Shown: in pieces, positions 51,606-60,517 of the stretch
Layout: the number at the start of each line of letters is the position of its first letter
Position numbering within the stretch: the first letter of the stretch is position 1
NCBI GenBank assembly: GCA_964368625.1
Contig: CAYJBH010000003.1
Span: 1 to 64,000 of the forward strand
DNA length: 64,000 bases
DNA from: CAYJBH01 sp964368625
GTDB taxonomy: Bacteria > Bacillota > Clostridia > Oscillospirales > Ruminococcaceae
Direction: 5' to 3'
The notes under the pieces: generated by a model
Seen by the model: the letters and a program-made list of their open reading frames with translations, nothing else
Databases searched by the model: none
What the model was told of the DNA's origin: nothing
Program-made: the position numbers and the translations under genes

Positions 51606-53314
51606 TGAATGAATTTTTACCGATAAGCTATGAGGAACTTCAAGATCAGCAGAAGCATTATGCCGATTTTGTTATAGTAACCGGGGATGCGTATGTCGAT
51701 CACCCGAGCTTCGGTGCGGCTATTATTGGAAGAATTTTAGAAAATTTAGGATTTACCGTTGCTGTATTGGCACAGCCAAATTTTAAAACAGATGAGGATT
51801 TTAAAAGATTTCGTCGTCCTAGGCATGCCTTCTTAGTAACCGGAGGTAATATCGACAGCATGGTTAACCATTATACTGCCGCCAAGAAAAGGCGTAGTAA
51901 TGATGCTTATTCCCCTGGTTCGGTTGCAGGGTTACGACCGGATAGAGCAGTAACTGTATATTCAAAGCTTGCAAAAAAAGCTTATCCTGATGTTCCGGTA
52001 ATTATTGGCGGTATCGAGGCAAGCTTGAGAAGGTTTGCCCATTATGACTATTGGGCGGATAGAGTTTTACCTTCGGTGTTAGAAGATTCCGGCGCAGACC
52101 TGCTCCTCTTTGGGATGGCAGAAAAAACGGTTGCTGAAATAGGCAAAAGATTTAGTGAGCACCAAGGTATAGGAAACATGACCGATATTGACGGTGTTTG
52201 CTATATGCTTAAACAGGGTAGTCCGATGCCAAAAGGCGCAAGGCAACTCGCTTCGTTAGATAAAATTAAAAGTGAGCCGGAAGCCTATATGAAGGCAGCA
52301 ATAATTCAACAGCAGAATATCGATAATCTAAATGCACAGCCATTAGCACAAAAACAAAAAAATGGAACTTTAGTTCAAAACAAACCGCCGGCGCCACTTG
52401 GTACCGACGAGCTAGACAAGGTTTATGATCTTCCTTTTACCAGAAAAGTTCACCCGATTTACGATGCAATGGGTGGAGTGAAGGCTATTGAAGAGGTTCA
52501 GTTTTCAATAATTCATAATAGAGGTTGTTTTGGTGGATGTAATTTTTGTGCGTTAACATTTCATCAGGGTAGAAGGGTGACTTCACGTAGCCATGAGAGC
52601 GTTTTACGCGAGGCTAGGTTAATAACAGAGATGCCAAGTTTCAAAGGCTATATTCATGATGTGGGAGGCCCCACTGCAAACTTTAGACAGGCAGCCTGCA
52701 AAAAGCAGCTAAAACATGGCGTATGTAAAGATAGGCAATGCCTTTTTCCGCAAAAATGTCCACAACTAATGGTAGACCACAGCGACTATGCTAAACTACT
52801 TCGCGAGATAGAAAAACTTCCAAAAGTTAAAAAAGTATTTATCAGAAGCGGTATTAGATATGATTATCTATTAGCAGATAAAAACCGTGATTTTTTGCAC
52901 CAGTTGATTAAAAATCATGTAAGTGGGCAGCTAAAGGTGGCGCCTGAGCATACCGAATCATCAACTCTTTCATATATGGGAAAACCTGATGCATCAATAT
53001 TTGATAGCTTCCGTAAGCAGTATTCTAACATATCGAAAAAGGTTGGTAAGGAGCAGTACCTTGTACCATATTTGATGAGTAGCCACCCGGGGTGTACACT
53101 AAAGGATGCAAGGGCAATGGCAGGTTATCTTACAAAAAACAGGCTTCACCCGGAGCAGGTTCAAGACTTTTATCCTACACCGGGCACCCTATCTACAGCA
53201 ATGTTTTATACCGGATTAGACCCACGAAGCTTAAAACCGATTTATGTTGCAAAAAAGCCCTCCGAAAAGGCGGCGCAACGAACCTTGTTAAAACCTTTTT
53301 ACAAAAAAAGATAA
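51605..53314 (+). CDS. YgiQ family radical SAM protein
   Basis: A 569-residue protein of the UPF0313/YgiQ family. The radical-SAM 4Fe-4S cluster motif is CFGGCNFC (Cys308, Cys312, Cys315). The N-terminal domain contains VIVTGDAYVDHPSFGAAIIG and VIIGGIEASLRRFAHYDYW, both characteristic. A second Cys cluster (CKKQLKHGVCKDRQCLFPQKC) follows the core. The reaction is unknown. ATGA overlaps the ftsK stop, so it is translationally coupled to the septal motor gene, a neighbourhood I would not have predicted. No terminator follows before comFB. Confidence 0.93.
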   Translation: MNEFLPISYEELQDQQKHYADFVIVTGDAYVDHPSFGAAIIGRILENLGFTVAVLAQPNFKTDEDFKRFRRPRHAFLVTGGNIDSMVNHYTAAKKRRSNDAYSPGSVAGLRPDRAVTVYSKLAKKAYPDVPVIIGGIEASLRRFAHYDYWADRVLPSVLEDSGADLLLFGMAEKTVAEIGKRFSEHQGIGNMTDIDGVCYMLKQGSPMPKGARQLASLDKIKSEPEAYMKAAIIQQQNIDNLNAQPLAQKQKNGTLVQNKPPAPLGTDELDKVYDLPFTRKVHPIYDAMGGVKAIEEVQFSIIHNRGCFGGCNFCALTFHQGRRVTSRSHESVLREARLITEMPSFKGYIHDVGGPTANFRQAACKKQLKHGVCKDRQCLFPQKCPQLMVDHSDYAKLLREIEKLPKVKKVFIRSGIRYDYLLADKNRDFLHQLIKNHVSGQLKVAPEHTESSTLSYMGKPDASIFDSFRKQYSNISKKVGKEQYLVPYLMSSHPGCTLKDARAMAGYLTKNRLHPEQVQDFYPTPGTLSTAMFYTGLDPRSLKPIYVAKKPSEKAAQRTLLKPFYKKR

Positions 53315-53320
53315 AATCTA

Positions 53321-53348
53321 TTGACATTGTTATCGATATTGTTATAAT
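53321..53348 (+). promoter_or_regulatory. comFB promoter
   Basis: TTGACA (53321-53326), 16-bp spacer, TATAAT (53343-53348). It begins 6 bp after the ygiQ stop codon and about 30 bases before the comFB ATG. Confidence 0.8.
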
Positions 53349-53376
53349 AAAATTAGACTATTATGGGAGTGCAACA

Positions 53377-53664
53377 ATGATTAGAAATTATATGGAACAT
53401 CTTGTAAACTTTTATTTTGCAGATGTTATTGAGAGTTCCGATAAGTACGATGAGGTTTGTAGATGTGAAAAATGTGCAGATGATATACGTGCACGTGCAT
53501 TAAACGAGCTTCGCCCGTACTATGTTACCAGCAAAAGGGGTGAGATATTTGCCGAGTATGCAAACCTTCAATCACAATATAAGGCAGATGTTTTTGGTTC
53601 GTTGGTTAGGGCGATAGAGTTTGTTCACGCACATCGCAACTGTGATGGCGATGGTTATAGATAA
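53377..53664 (+). CDS. comFB: Late competence protein ComFB-like
   Basis: A 95-residue protein of the ComFB family. It has the conserved opening MEHLVNFYF, the Cys cluster CRCEKCADDIRARALN and the tail LRPYYVTSKRGE. In Bacillus ComFB is encoded between comFA and comFC in the competence operon; outside that context ComFB domains act as zinc- or cyclic-dinucleotide-binding regulators. Neither comFA nor comFC is adjacent here. GGGAG precedes the ATG, and the gene has its own promoter. Its 3' end overlaps the convergent ATPase gene by 10 bases. Confidence 0.86.
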   Translation: MIRNYMEHLVNFYFADVIESSDKYDEVCRCEKCADDIRARALNELRPYYVTSKRGEIFAEYANLQSQYKADVFGSLVRAIEFVHAHRNCDGDGYR

Positions 53665-54725
53665 ATATCTTCTTTTACCTTTTCATATAACCTATCGATG
53701 CCACTAAAATTCATTGCCGTTATGTAGTATTGCTCTATCTGGTCATGAACATCTTTTGCATTTTTTAGCATGGCTTGCGCCTGGCTTAAAAGTTCTGCAG
53801 TAATTGTTCGGTTAAATTTCAGCCTTTTCTTTCTTTCCTTATAGCGTTCGGGAAGAATGAAACGGCTGCTTTTTATTACCTCAATCTCACCATAGTCGTA
53901 GGCGAGATAATGGTTTTTAGTAACAAAAGCAAGTGACAGCGATGGGATTATAATATGGTCAATCTTTTCGTAAGGAAACATGGGGCAATAACATGTATAT
54001 ATCTCATGCCCTTTATCTAGTGCATCCTTCTTGATGTGAGCGAGAATATACTTTGCAACAAAACCTATCTCGTCGTCGAGTACCACGATGTTTTTTGCCA
54101 TACTTTTTATAGTGTTCCCGTAGAATATTACACCATCAGGAGTTACGGCAGAAAGTAAACGGCGATGCTCGTATCCGGGTTTATCTATTTTTTTTAGTTT
54201 TTTAGCAGATAAACGCTTGCAGAAGGCATCTAACTTCGAAATGTTGGTGCAGAAGCTAAAAATCCTTAAATTGTCTTGCAGCAGCGAACCGGCTGAGGTT
54301 ATGTATCTTGAGGCACGATCATGATAACAACTGTTTTTATCAAATAATCTTACAATCTCGCCTCTGTTCTCAATAAGGTGCTTCTCATCTAAAAGATGGA
54401 AGAGAGACAGCACTTTTTCTACTGCAATTGGATATTTCGGATCAACTGCATGAGGTGCGGTAGCATCAAGTATTCCAAACTTTTTTTCTTTACAAATTAC
54501 ACCGTCTAATGAGTTTGGGTCAGAGCTACAGTGAATACACTCAACCATGCTACCCCCATCGCTTAGATGTTGGGCAATTCTTCTCATCAAACTTGATTTT
54601 CCACACCCCGGACCAGCCTTAATAAGAGTGCTGGTTAACCCTGAATCTAGATCACATAAACTTGAAAAATAACCCGCAAAACCACCCGGTGAACCTGCAC
54701 CGAGGAAAAAATCCACTGTTGACAT
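53655..54725 (-). CDS. P-loop ATPase, PRK06851-like family of unknown function
   Basis: A 356-residue cytoplasmic protein. Walker A is GPGCGKSS (38-45) just after the opening VDFFLGAGSPGGFAGYFSSL, which is characteristic of this Clostridial family. HCSSDPNSLDGVI and DATAPHAVDPKYPIAVEKVL are also conserved, from recall of the family. The second half (about 200-356) is less typical and ends in a charged helix (ITAELLSQAQAMLKNAKDVH). The function is not known. Perfect AGGAGG precedes the ATG. It is not part of an evident operon. Confidence 0.8.
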   Translation of the reverse strand: MSTVDFFLGAGSPGGFAGYFSSLCDLDSGLTSTLIKAGPGCGKSSLMRRIAQHLSDGGSMVECIHCSSDPNSLDGVICKEKKFGILDATAPHAVDPKYPIAVEKVLSLFHLLDEKHLIENRGEIVRLFDKNSCYHDRASRYITSAGSLLQDNLRIFSFCTNISKLDAFCKRLSAKKLKKIDKPGYEHRRLLSAVTPDGVIFYGNTIKSMAKNIVVLDDEIGFVAKYILAHIKKDALDKGHEIYTCYCPMFPYEKIDHIIIPSLSLAFVTKNHYLAYDYGEIEVIKSSRFILPERYKERKKRLKFNRTITAELLSQAQAMLKNAKDVHDQIEQYYITAMNFSGIDRLYEKVKEDIYL

Positions 54726-54882
54726 AATAACCTCCTATAGCTTCCTGCAATATTCTATGCACTTATATATAAAGTTGTGAATTTAAAGTAGGGATTTTAT
54801 TATCCTCTAAAGCCGATACAACTGTTGGAAAGTAGTATATAGGTTGTTACATTTAAGGTGAAAACCGGGAAAAGACTTATTA

Positions 54883-54911
54883 TTGATTAATAATTAGCTT
54901 TATGATATAAT
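54883..54911 (+). promoter_or_regulatory. Promoter of the GtrII-like gene
   Basis: TTGATT (54883-54888), a 17-bp spacer and TATAAT (54906-54911), about 30 bases before the ATG at 54941. Confidence 0.75.
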
Positions 54912-54940
54912 TATCAACAAAATGGCATAGGGAGAGTATT

Positions 54941-56545
54941 ATGATTGAGTCTGAGAAAATGCCAACATCAGTGAAGGTTATATCAAATATAAGATGTTGG
55001 TGCATTAATCAATATAATGATAGTCGTATTAAAGTATCGATATTAACTACGGTTGTTTTCGGTATTTTTTCTTATCTGTACTTTATTACTAATAACCTGC
55101 ACAGTCAGGATAATCCGCTTAATATGCCGTCCGGTGTTGGAAGTACACTTTCTATCGGAAGATGGTTTTTATGGGTTATAGACGGTGTATCGGAAAGACT
55201 TGTAGGGGATAGCTATAATATTCCTGTGTTTCTTGTTACCATCGCCATCCTCTCAATTGCGCTGTCAAGCTGTTTAATTGTTAAGATGTTGCGAATAAAA
55301 AGTCTACCGGCGGTTGTCTCGTTATCGGCAATCATGGTTGTGTTTCCTGCAGTAGTTAGTCATGTGATGTACAGCTTCACAGCAATTTACCTTATAGGGG
55401 TTTTATTTGCTGTACTTGGGGTTTACCTGACTTATAGGCTTAGATGGTTTGGTTTAATACCCACAACAATTCTTTTTGCCTGTTCATTGGGCACTTATCA
55501 AGCTTATATTCCGTTGGCTGTTTCTCTTTATATTATACTTTTAATAATTATGTGTTTTGATAAAGATGTTAAGGCTAAGGATATTATAATTAACGGAATT
55601 ATATATGTTGTATCGCTGATAGGCGGATTTGTTGTATATCTACTTGGATTAAATTTTATACTAGACTTAACCGGATCAACACTTTCGAGTTATCAAGGTG
55701 CTAACAGCATGGGCGCTATTGATATTTCTCTCATACCATCCCAAATCATTGAAATATATTCTCAATTTCTATTAATCCCTTTCATAGATGTTAACAACTT
55801 AAGCATAACTCTGGTTATGAAGCTTGTGTATCTAGTGGTGTATATAACAACAGCGGTATTGTTGTTGATAAAGGTGATTAATCTGGTAAAGCAAAGGGCT
55901 GAAATATTAAAGCTACTACTATTAGCAGCGCTATTAGTACTATTTCCGATTGCGATAAATTTTATAGTAATTATGGTGCCTTATGGTGATATTCATAACC
56001 TTATGCAGCTGCCTTTTGTTGCCATATTTTATCTTTGTATTGTATTAGTTGAAGGGACAGAATTTGATATAAAGCGGTTGGGATACAGCTTATTTAACCG
56101 TAAAACACTTTCTTTGGTTATATCGATTGTAATTGCGATAGGAGCGATTAACTATTCATATGCAGCCAACGGAAGCTTTTTGAAGCTACATTATAGTAAT
56201 ACACAGATAGAGCACTACTACAGCAGTTTGTTTAATCGTATCCAATCAGCGGAAGGATATTATGAGGATATACCAATATATATATTGGGCGATCAATTTA
56301 ACGGAGTATTAATTAATCCGTGGGAAACTGTTCCATTTACGTACACAGGTAGCAATACCGATAAAAGTATTTATTCGAAAAAGCAGTATATACTTTTAGA
56401 ACTTGGTTTAACCTATATGCCTATTGACAGGACACACCCAGACTATATCCTTCATGCGACGGAGGTGGACTCGATGCCTACCTATCCTTCTGATGGTTCT
56501 GTTCTCGTAATTGACGAAAAACTCTTCGTGAAAATGGTCGAATAA
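54941..56545 (+). CDS. GtrII-like membrane glucosyltransferase domain protein
   Basis: A 534-residue integral membrane protein with about eleven or twelve helices and a soluble C-terminal part of about 110 residues. The first periplasmic loop contains NPLNMPSGVGSTLSIGRWFL, and SLGTYQAYIPLAVSLYIILL follows; both fit the Glucos_trans_II (GtrII) family, in which serotype-converting enzymes transfer glucose from a polyprenyl carrier to surface glycans. It would need a GtrB partner; the only one in the window is at 20639-21598. GGGAG lies ahead of the ATG. The family call rests on recalled motifs and topology. Confidence 0.75.
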   Translation: MIESEKMPTSVKVISNIRCWCINQYNDSRIKVSILTTVVFGIFSYLYFITNNLHSQDNPLNMPSGVGSTLSIGRWFLWVIDGVSERLVGDSYNIPVFLVTIAILSIALSSCLIVKMLRIKSLPAVVSLSAIMVVFPAVVSHVMYSFTAIYLIGVLFAVLGVYLTYRLRWFGLIPTTILFACSLGTYQAYIPLAVSLYIILLIIMCFDKDVKAKDIIINGIIYVVSLIGGFVVYLLGLNFILDLTGSTLSSYQGANSMGAIDISLIPSQIIEIYSQFLLIPFIDVNNLSITLVMKLVYLVVYITTAVLLLIKVINLVKQRAEILKLLLLAALLVLFPIAINFIVIMVPYGDIHNLMQLPFVAIFYLCIVLVEGTEFDIKRLGYSLFNRKTLSLVISIVIAIGAINYSYAANGSFLKLHYSNTQIEHYYSSLFNRIQSAEGYYEDIPIYILGDQFNGVLINPWETVPFTYTGSNTDKSIYSKKQYILLELGLTYMPIDRTHPDYILHATEVDSMPTYPSDGSVLVIDEKLFVKMVE

Positions 56546-56642
56546 AACAGCTTTTTTTGTGTTTTATTTGTAAAACACTTGAACTTAATGCTAAAATATG
56601 GTATTCTAATTCTAATTATAAACTATGGTCGGAGGAAAAATC

Positions 56643-58319
56643 ATGGCTAAATTAACGGGAGCACAGATAGTGTGTGAATGCCTACTGGAAAATTCGGTAG
56701 ACACCGTTTTCGGGTATCCGGGCGGAAATGTTATAACACTTTATGATGCTCTTTATGGATATGCTGACAAAATAACTCATGTTCTAACAGCGCATGAGCA
56801 GGGAGCTTCTCATGCTGCAGACGGATATTCACGTTCCAGCGGCAAGGTTGGGGTTTGTATTGCTACGTCTGGCCCTGGCGCCACTAACCTTGTTACCGGA
56901 ATTGCAACAGCATTTATGGATTCAATACCAATGGTTGCAATAACCGGTAATGTAACACGCCCACAGCTTGGAAAGGATACCTTTCAGGAGGTAGACATTT
57001 TTGGGGTTACCATGCCTATAACAAAGCATAACTTTGTTGTTAAGGACATAAACGATCTTGCAGATGTTGTTAGAAAGGCCTTTAAGATTGCGATAAGCGG
57101 ACGAAAAGGGCCGGTGTTGATTGATATATTAAAGGATGTTTTTGCAGCGTCAACTGAATTTACACCGCAGACTCCCGAAGAGCCGAAGCCTTTTGTTGGT
57201 GATGACTTTGAAAATCAGATTGCTACTGCTGTTGAAATGATAAAACAGGCAGAGCGTCCTGTAATTTTTGCAGGTGGTGGAGTTATATCCGCTAACGCAT
57301 CGCAGGAATTAATCGAGTTTGCCAAGCGCATTAATGCTCCGGTATCGCTTTCTCTTATGGGTCTTGGAGCATATCCGGCAGACGACAGCGAATATACCGG
57401 AATGCTGGGAATGCACGGAAGTAGAACGTCGTCACAGGCTGTACTCGCAAGTGATTTATTAATTGCTATAGGTGCAAGGTTTTCTGATCGTGTTATCTGT
57501 AACTCAAAAACATTTGCACGAAATGCTAAAATAATTCATATCGATCTTGATCGCAGCGAGATAAATAAAAATATTGTTGCAACATCATCGATAGAGGCAG
57601 ATGTTAAGATAGCGCTTAAGAGATTATGCGAAACAGTTCCGTTTAGATCTCGTGATGAATGGATTGAACAGCTTGCGGTTTGGAAGAAGAAGAACAGCAA
57701 TGAAGAATATGAGAATTTACTATGTTCTCCCCAATATGTTATCGATTGCGTTAGTCGTCTGTTAAACGAAGATGATATCGTTGTTACCGATGTAGGACAG
57801 CATCAGATATGGACAGCGCAAAAATATCCGATTAAGCAGCCGAGAACATTTATCTCCAGTGGTGGACTTGGAACGATGGGATTTGGATTGGGAGCTGCAA
57901 TAGGATGTAACTTTGCAAAGCCGGACAAGCAGGTTGTTCTATTTACCGGTGATGGAAGCTTTGGCATGAACCTAAACGAACTTGCAACAGCGGTCAAGCA
58001 TAACTGCAATATAGTCATTGTGATACTGAATAATGGTGTTTTAGGAATGGTTAGGCAGTGGCAAAAAGCAATGTTTAATAAACGATACAGCGCTACAACC
58101 CTAGAACGACAGACTGATTTTGTTAAGCTTGCTGAGGCATTTGGTGCAAAAGGCTACAAGGTTAATAACCACGATGAAGTTATGCCTACGCTTTGCAGTG
58201 CTATAAGAGAAAACGGCCCGGTTGTAGTAGATGTTACAATAGATATGGATGTAAATGTTCTGCCAATGGTTACACCCGGCAAGAGTTTTGATGAACAGAT
58301 ATATCGTATTGACAACTAA
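56643..58319 (+). CDS. ilvB: Acetolactate synthase, large (catalytic) subunit
   Basis: A 558-residue ThDP-dependent enzyme that condenses pyruvate (or pyruvate plus 2-oxobutyrate) in the first common step of valine, leucine and isoleucine synthesis. It has the N-terminal GYPGGNVITLYDALY with the catalytic Glu in TAHEQGASHAADGY, TSGPGATNLVTGIA, and the ThDP-Mg motif VVLFTGDGSFGMNLNEL. GGAGG lies 6-7 bases before the ATG at 56643. The small-subunit gene begins 18 bases after the stop. No T-box or leader peptide is evident in the 97 bp ahead of it. Confidence 0.97.
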   Translation: MAKLTGAQIVCECLLENSVDTVFGYPGGNVITLYDALYGYADKITHVLTAHEQGASHAADGYSRSSGKVGVCIATSGPGATNLVTGIATAFMDSIPMVAITGNVTRPQLGKDTFQEVDIFGVTMPITKHNFVVKDINDLADVVRKAFKIAISGRKGPVLIDILKDVFAASTEFTPQTPEEPKPFVGDDFENQIATAVEMIKQAERPVIFAGGGVISANASQELIEFAKRINAPVSLSLMGLGAYPADDSEYTGMLGMHGSRTSSQAVLASDLLIAIGARFSDRVICNSKTFARNAKIIHIDLDRSEINKNIVATSSIEADVKIALKRLCETVPFRSRDEWIEQLAVWKKKNSNEEYENLLCSPQYVIDCVSRLLNEDDIVVTDVGQHQIWTAQKYPIKQPRTFISSGGLGTMGFGLGAAIGCNFAKPDKQVVLFTGDGSFGMNLNELATAVKHNCNIVIVILNNGVLGMVRQWQKAMFNKRYSATTLERQTDFVKLAEAFGAKGYKVNNHDEVMPTLCSAIRENGPVVVDVTIDMDVNVLPMVTPGKSFDEQIYRIDN

Positions 58320-58337
58320 TTAATTGTGGAGGAAAAC

Positions 58338-58844
58338 ATGGAAAAAAGCTATGTACTATCTGCACTTGTAGATAACCATCCGGGTGTTTTATCACGTATT
58401 TCGGGACTGTTTACCAGGAGAGATTATAATATTGACAGTTTAACAGTAGCGGCTACCGAACATACCAACGTTTCACGAATGACCATTTCGGTTACCGGAG
58501 AACCTTCGGTGGTTGAACAGATTGAAAAACAACTTGCTAAGCAGGAAGATGTAAGAAATGTTGTGTTCTTAAGTGGTGATAATGCCGTTATCAGGGAGTA
58601 TGTTTTAATAAAAATTCGCTGTGATATTAGTAGAAGACACGAGGTTATTTCAACCGGTTCAATTTTTAGGGCAAAGGTAATTGACGTATCGGAACATACC
58701 TTAATGTTTGAGCTAACTGGAGACAGCGGTAAGGTTGATGCATTTATCGAGCTAATGAAACCATTTGAAATACTTCAGGTTGTTAGAAGTGGTATCTCGG
58801 CATTGCCGCGTGGAGAGAGATTTATTGATGAGGATTATAATTAG
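58338..58844 (+). CDS. ilvN: Acetolactate synthase, small (regulatory) subunit
   Basis: A 168-residue regulatory subunit that confers valine feedback inhibition. The ACT domain (residues about 3-75) begins YVLSALVDNHPGVLSRISGL and FTRRDYNIDSLTVAATEH, as in IlvH/IlvN. The C-terminal domain has ISRRHEVISTGSIFRAKVID. GGAGGAAAA precedes the ATG at 58338. ilvD starts directly after the stop codon. The length matches IlvH/IlvN of the long type. Confidence 0.96.
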   Translation: MEKSYVLSALVDNHPGVLSRISGLFTRRDYNIDSLTVAATEHTNVSRMTISVTGEPSVVEQIEKQLAKQEDVRNVVFLSGDNAVIREYVLIKIRCDISRRHEVISTGSIFRAKVIDVSEHTLMFELTGDSGKVDAFIELMKPFEILQVVRSGISALPRGERFIDEDYN

Positions 58845-60500
58845 ATGAGAAGTGATTCGGTAAAAACCGGCGACCAGCGCGCACCCCAACGAAGCCTGTT
58901 TAAAGCATTAGGGCTAAATAAAAAAGATCTTGAGAGGCCGATAATAGGAATTGTAAACTCGCAGAGCGAGGTGGTTCCGGGACATCTACACCTTGACACT
59001 ATTGCCAAGGCGGCACGAGAAGGGGTTCTTGAGGCCGGAGGATTGCCGATAGAGGTGCCGGCGATAGCCGTTTGTGACGGCATTGCTATGGGACACAAAG
59101 GAATGCATTACTCGTTGGTTTCTAGGGAACTGATTGCCGATAGTATTGAAACCCTTGCCGAGGCACACAGGTTTGATGGACTGGTACTTATCCCTAACTG
59201 TGATAAAGTGGTTCCGGGTATGATGATGGCTGCAGCAAGGCTAAATATACCATCGATTGTTATTTCCGGAGGTGCAATGCTTGCCGGCAAAACAGGCGAT
59301 ATGAGATTATCATTAACCGATGTTTTTGAGGTTGTTGGTAAGGAAATTGCAGGAACTGCAACTAAGGAACAACTTACCGAAATAGAATGCACTGCCTGTC
59401 CAAGCGTAGGTTCTTGTAGCGGAATGTTTACAGCAAACTCTATGAACTGTTTATCCGAGGCGCTCGGACTGGCACTACCTTTTAATGGAACAATACCGGC
59501 CGTGTACTCCGACCGACTTATTTTGGCCCGAGAGTCGGGTCGTCGTGCCGTAGCTCTCGTGGCCGCAAATATATGCCCCCGCGATATCCTAACAGAACAG
59601 GCTTTTCGCAATGGACTAACGGTAGACATGGCATTAGGATGCTCTACCAACTCCATGCTACATCTCCCGGCAATAGCACATGAGGCAGGAATAAAACTTG
59701 ACCTTTCTCTTGCAAACGAGATTAGCGATAACACCCCTAACCTATGTAGACTTGCACCGGCTGGGTACCATTTTATCGAGGATCTGCATGCAGCAGGAGG
59801 TATACCGGCTGTTATGTACCGACTACTTGAGGCAAAACTTTTAAACGGAGACTGCATAACGGTTAGCGGAAAAAGTGTTAAAGATTTAGTATTTGATGAC
59901 ATTAATGATACAGAGTATATTCGTACGGTAGAAAATCCATATAGCAAAACCGGTGGAATTGCTGTTCTTAAGGGTAATCTTGCGCCGGATGGATGCGTTG
60001 TAAAACGCAGTGCGGTGGCCGACAATATGATGATTACCCGTGGCAATGCCAGAGTTTTTAACAGCGAGGAGGATGCCATAGCCGAAATTAAAATCGGTGG
60101 AATAAAGGCAGGCGACTGTGTTGTTATTCGCTATGAAGGGCCTAAGGGTGGTCCCGGAATGAGGGAGATGCTCTCACCAACGGCTACACTAGCCGGAATG
60201 GGGCTGGATAGTTCGGTAACACTTATAACAGACGGACGTTTTTCAGGCGCTACAAGAGGTGCTGCACTAGGGCATATTTCGCCCGAAGCTGCCTCAGGTG
60301 GACCGATAGCCTACGTTAAAGATGGTGATGTTATCTATATTGATATCCCAGCAGGAGTTATAACACTAGAAATATCAGAAGAGGAGTTTACGGCACGACA
60401 AAAGGTAACCGAATTGTTACCGCCGAAAATAAAAGCAGGAGTACTTTCTCGATACGCAAAGCTGGTTAGCAGTGCGGCTTCGGGAGCGGTACTGGATTAG
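58845..60500 (+). CDS. ilvD: Dihydroxy-acid dehydratase
   Basis: A 551-residue Fe-S enzyme that dehydrates 2,3-dihydroxy acids to 2-keto acids in valine and isoleucine synthesis. Cluster-related Cys occur in IPNCDKVVPGMMMAAARL and CTACPSVGSCSGMFTANSM. The C-terminal part has GPKGGPGMREMLSPTA and DGRFSGATRGAALGHISPEA, which are diagnostic. It begins right after ilvN with AGGA in the ilvN tail and is followed by leuA in 17 bp. ilvC (ketol-acid reductoisomerase), the step between ilvBN and ilvD, is not in the window. Confidence 0.97.
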   Translation: MRSDSVKTGDQRAPQRSLFKALGLNKKDLERPIIGIVNSQSEVVPGHLHLDTIAKAAREGVLEAGGLPIEVPAIAVCDGIAMGHKGMHYSLVSRELIADSIETLAEAHRFDGLVLIPNCDKVVPGMMMAAARLNIPSIVISGGAMLAGKTGDMRLSLTDVFEVVGKEIAGTATKEQLTEIECTACPSVGSCSGMFTANSMNCLSEALGLALPFNGTIPAVYSDRLILARESGRRAVALVAANICPRDILTEQAFRNGLTVDMALGCSTNSMLHLPAIAHEAGIKLDLSLANEISDNTPNLCRLAPAGYHFIEDLHAAGGIPAVMYRLLEAKLLNGDCITVSGKSVKDLVFDDINDTEYIRTVENPYSKTGGIAVLKGNLAPDGCVVKRSAVADNMMITRGNARVFNSEEDAIAEIKIGGIKAGDCVVIRYEGPKGGPGMREMLSPTATLAGMGLDSSVTLITDGRFSGATRGAALGHISPEAASGGPIAYVKDGDVIYIDIPAGVITLEISEEEFTARQKVTELLPPKIKAGVLSRYAKLVSSAASGAVLD

Positions 60501-60517
60501 AAAGGAATACATTTATA

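Noticed and set aside
56546..56642. Possible T-box or leader attenuator before ilvB
   Set aside because: Only 97 bp, with no T-box sequence, no terminator hairpin and no leader frame that I can see.
59108..60079. Long open frame on the minus strand opposite ilvD
   Set aside because: It is the shadow of the strong ilvD coding frame, has no ribosome binding site, and its Ser/Pro/Ala-rich product resembles no family.
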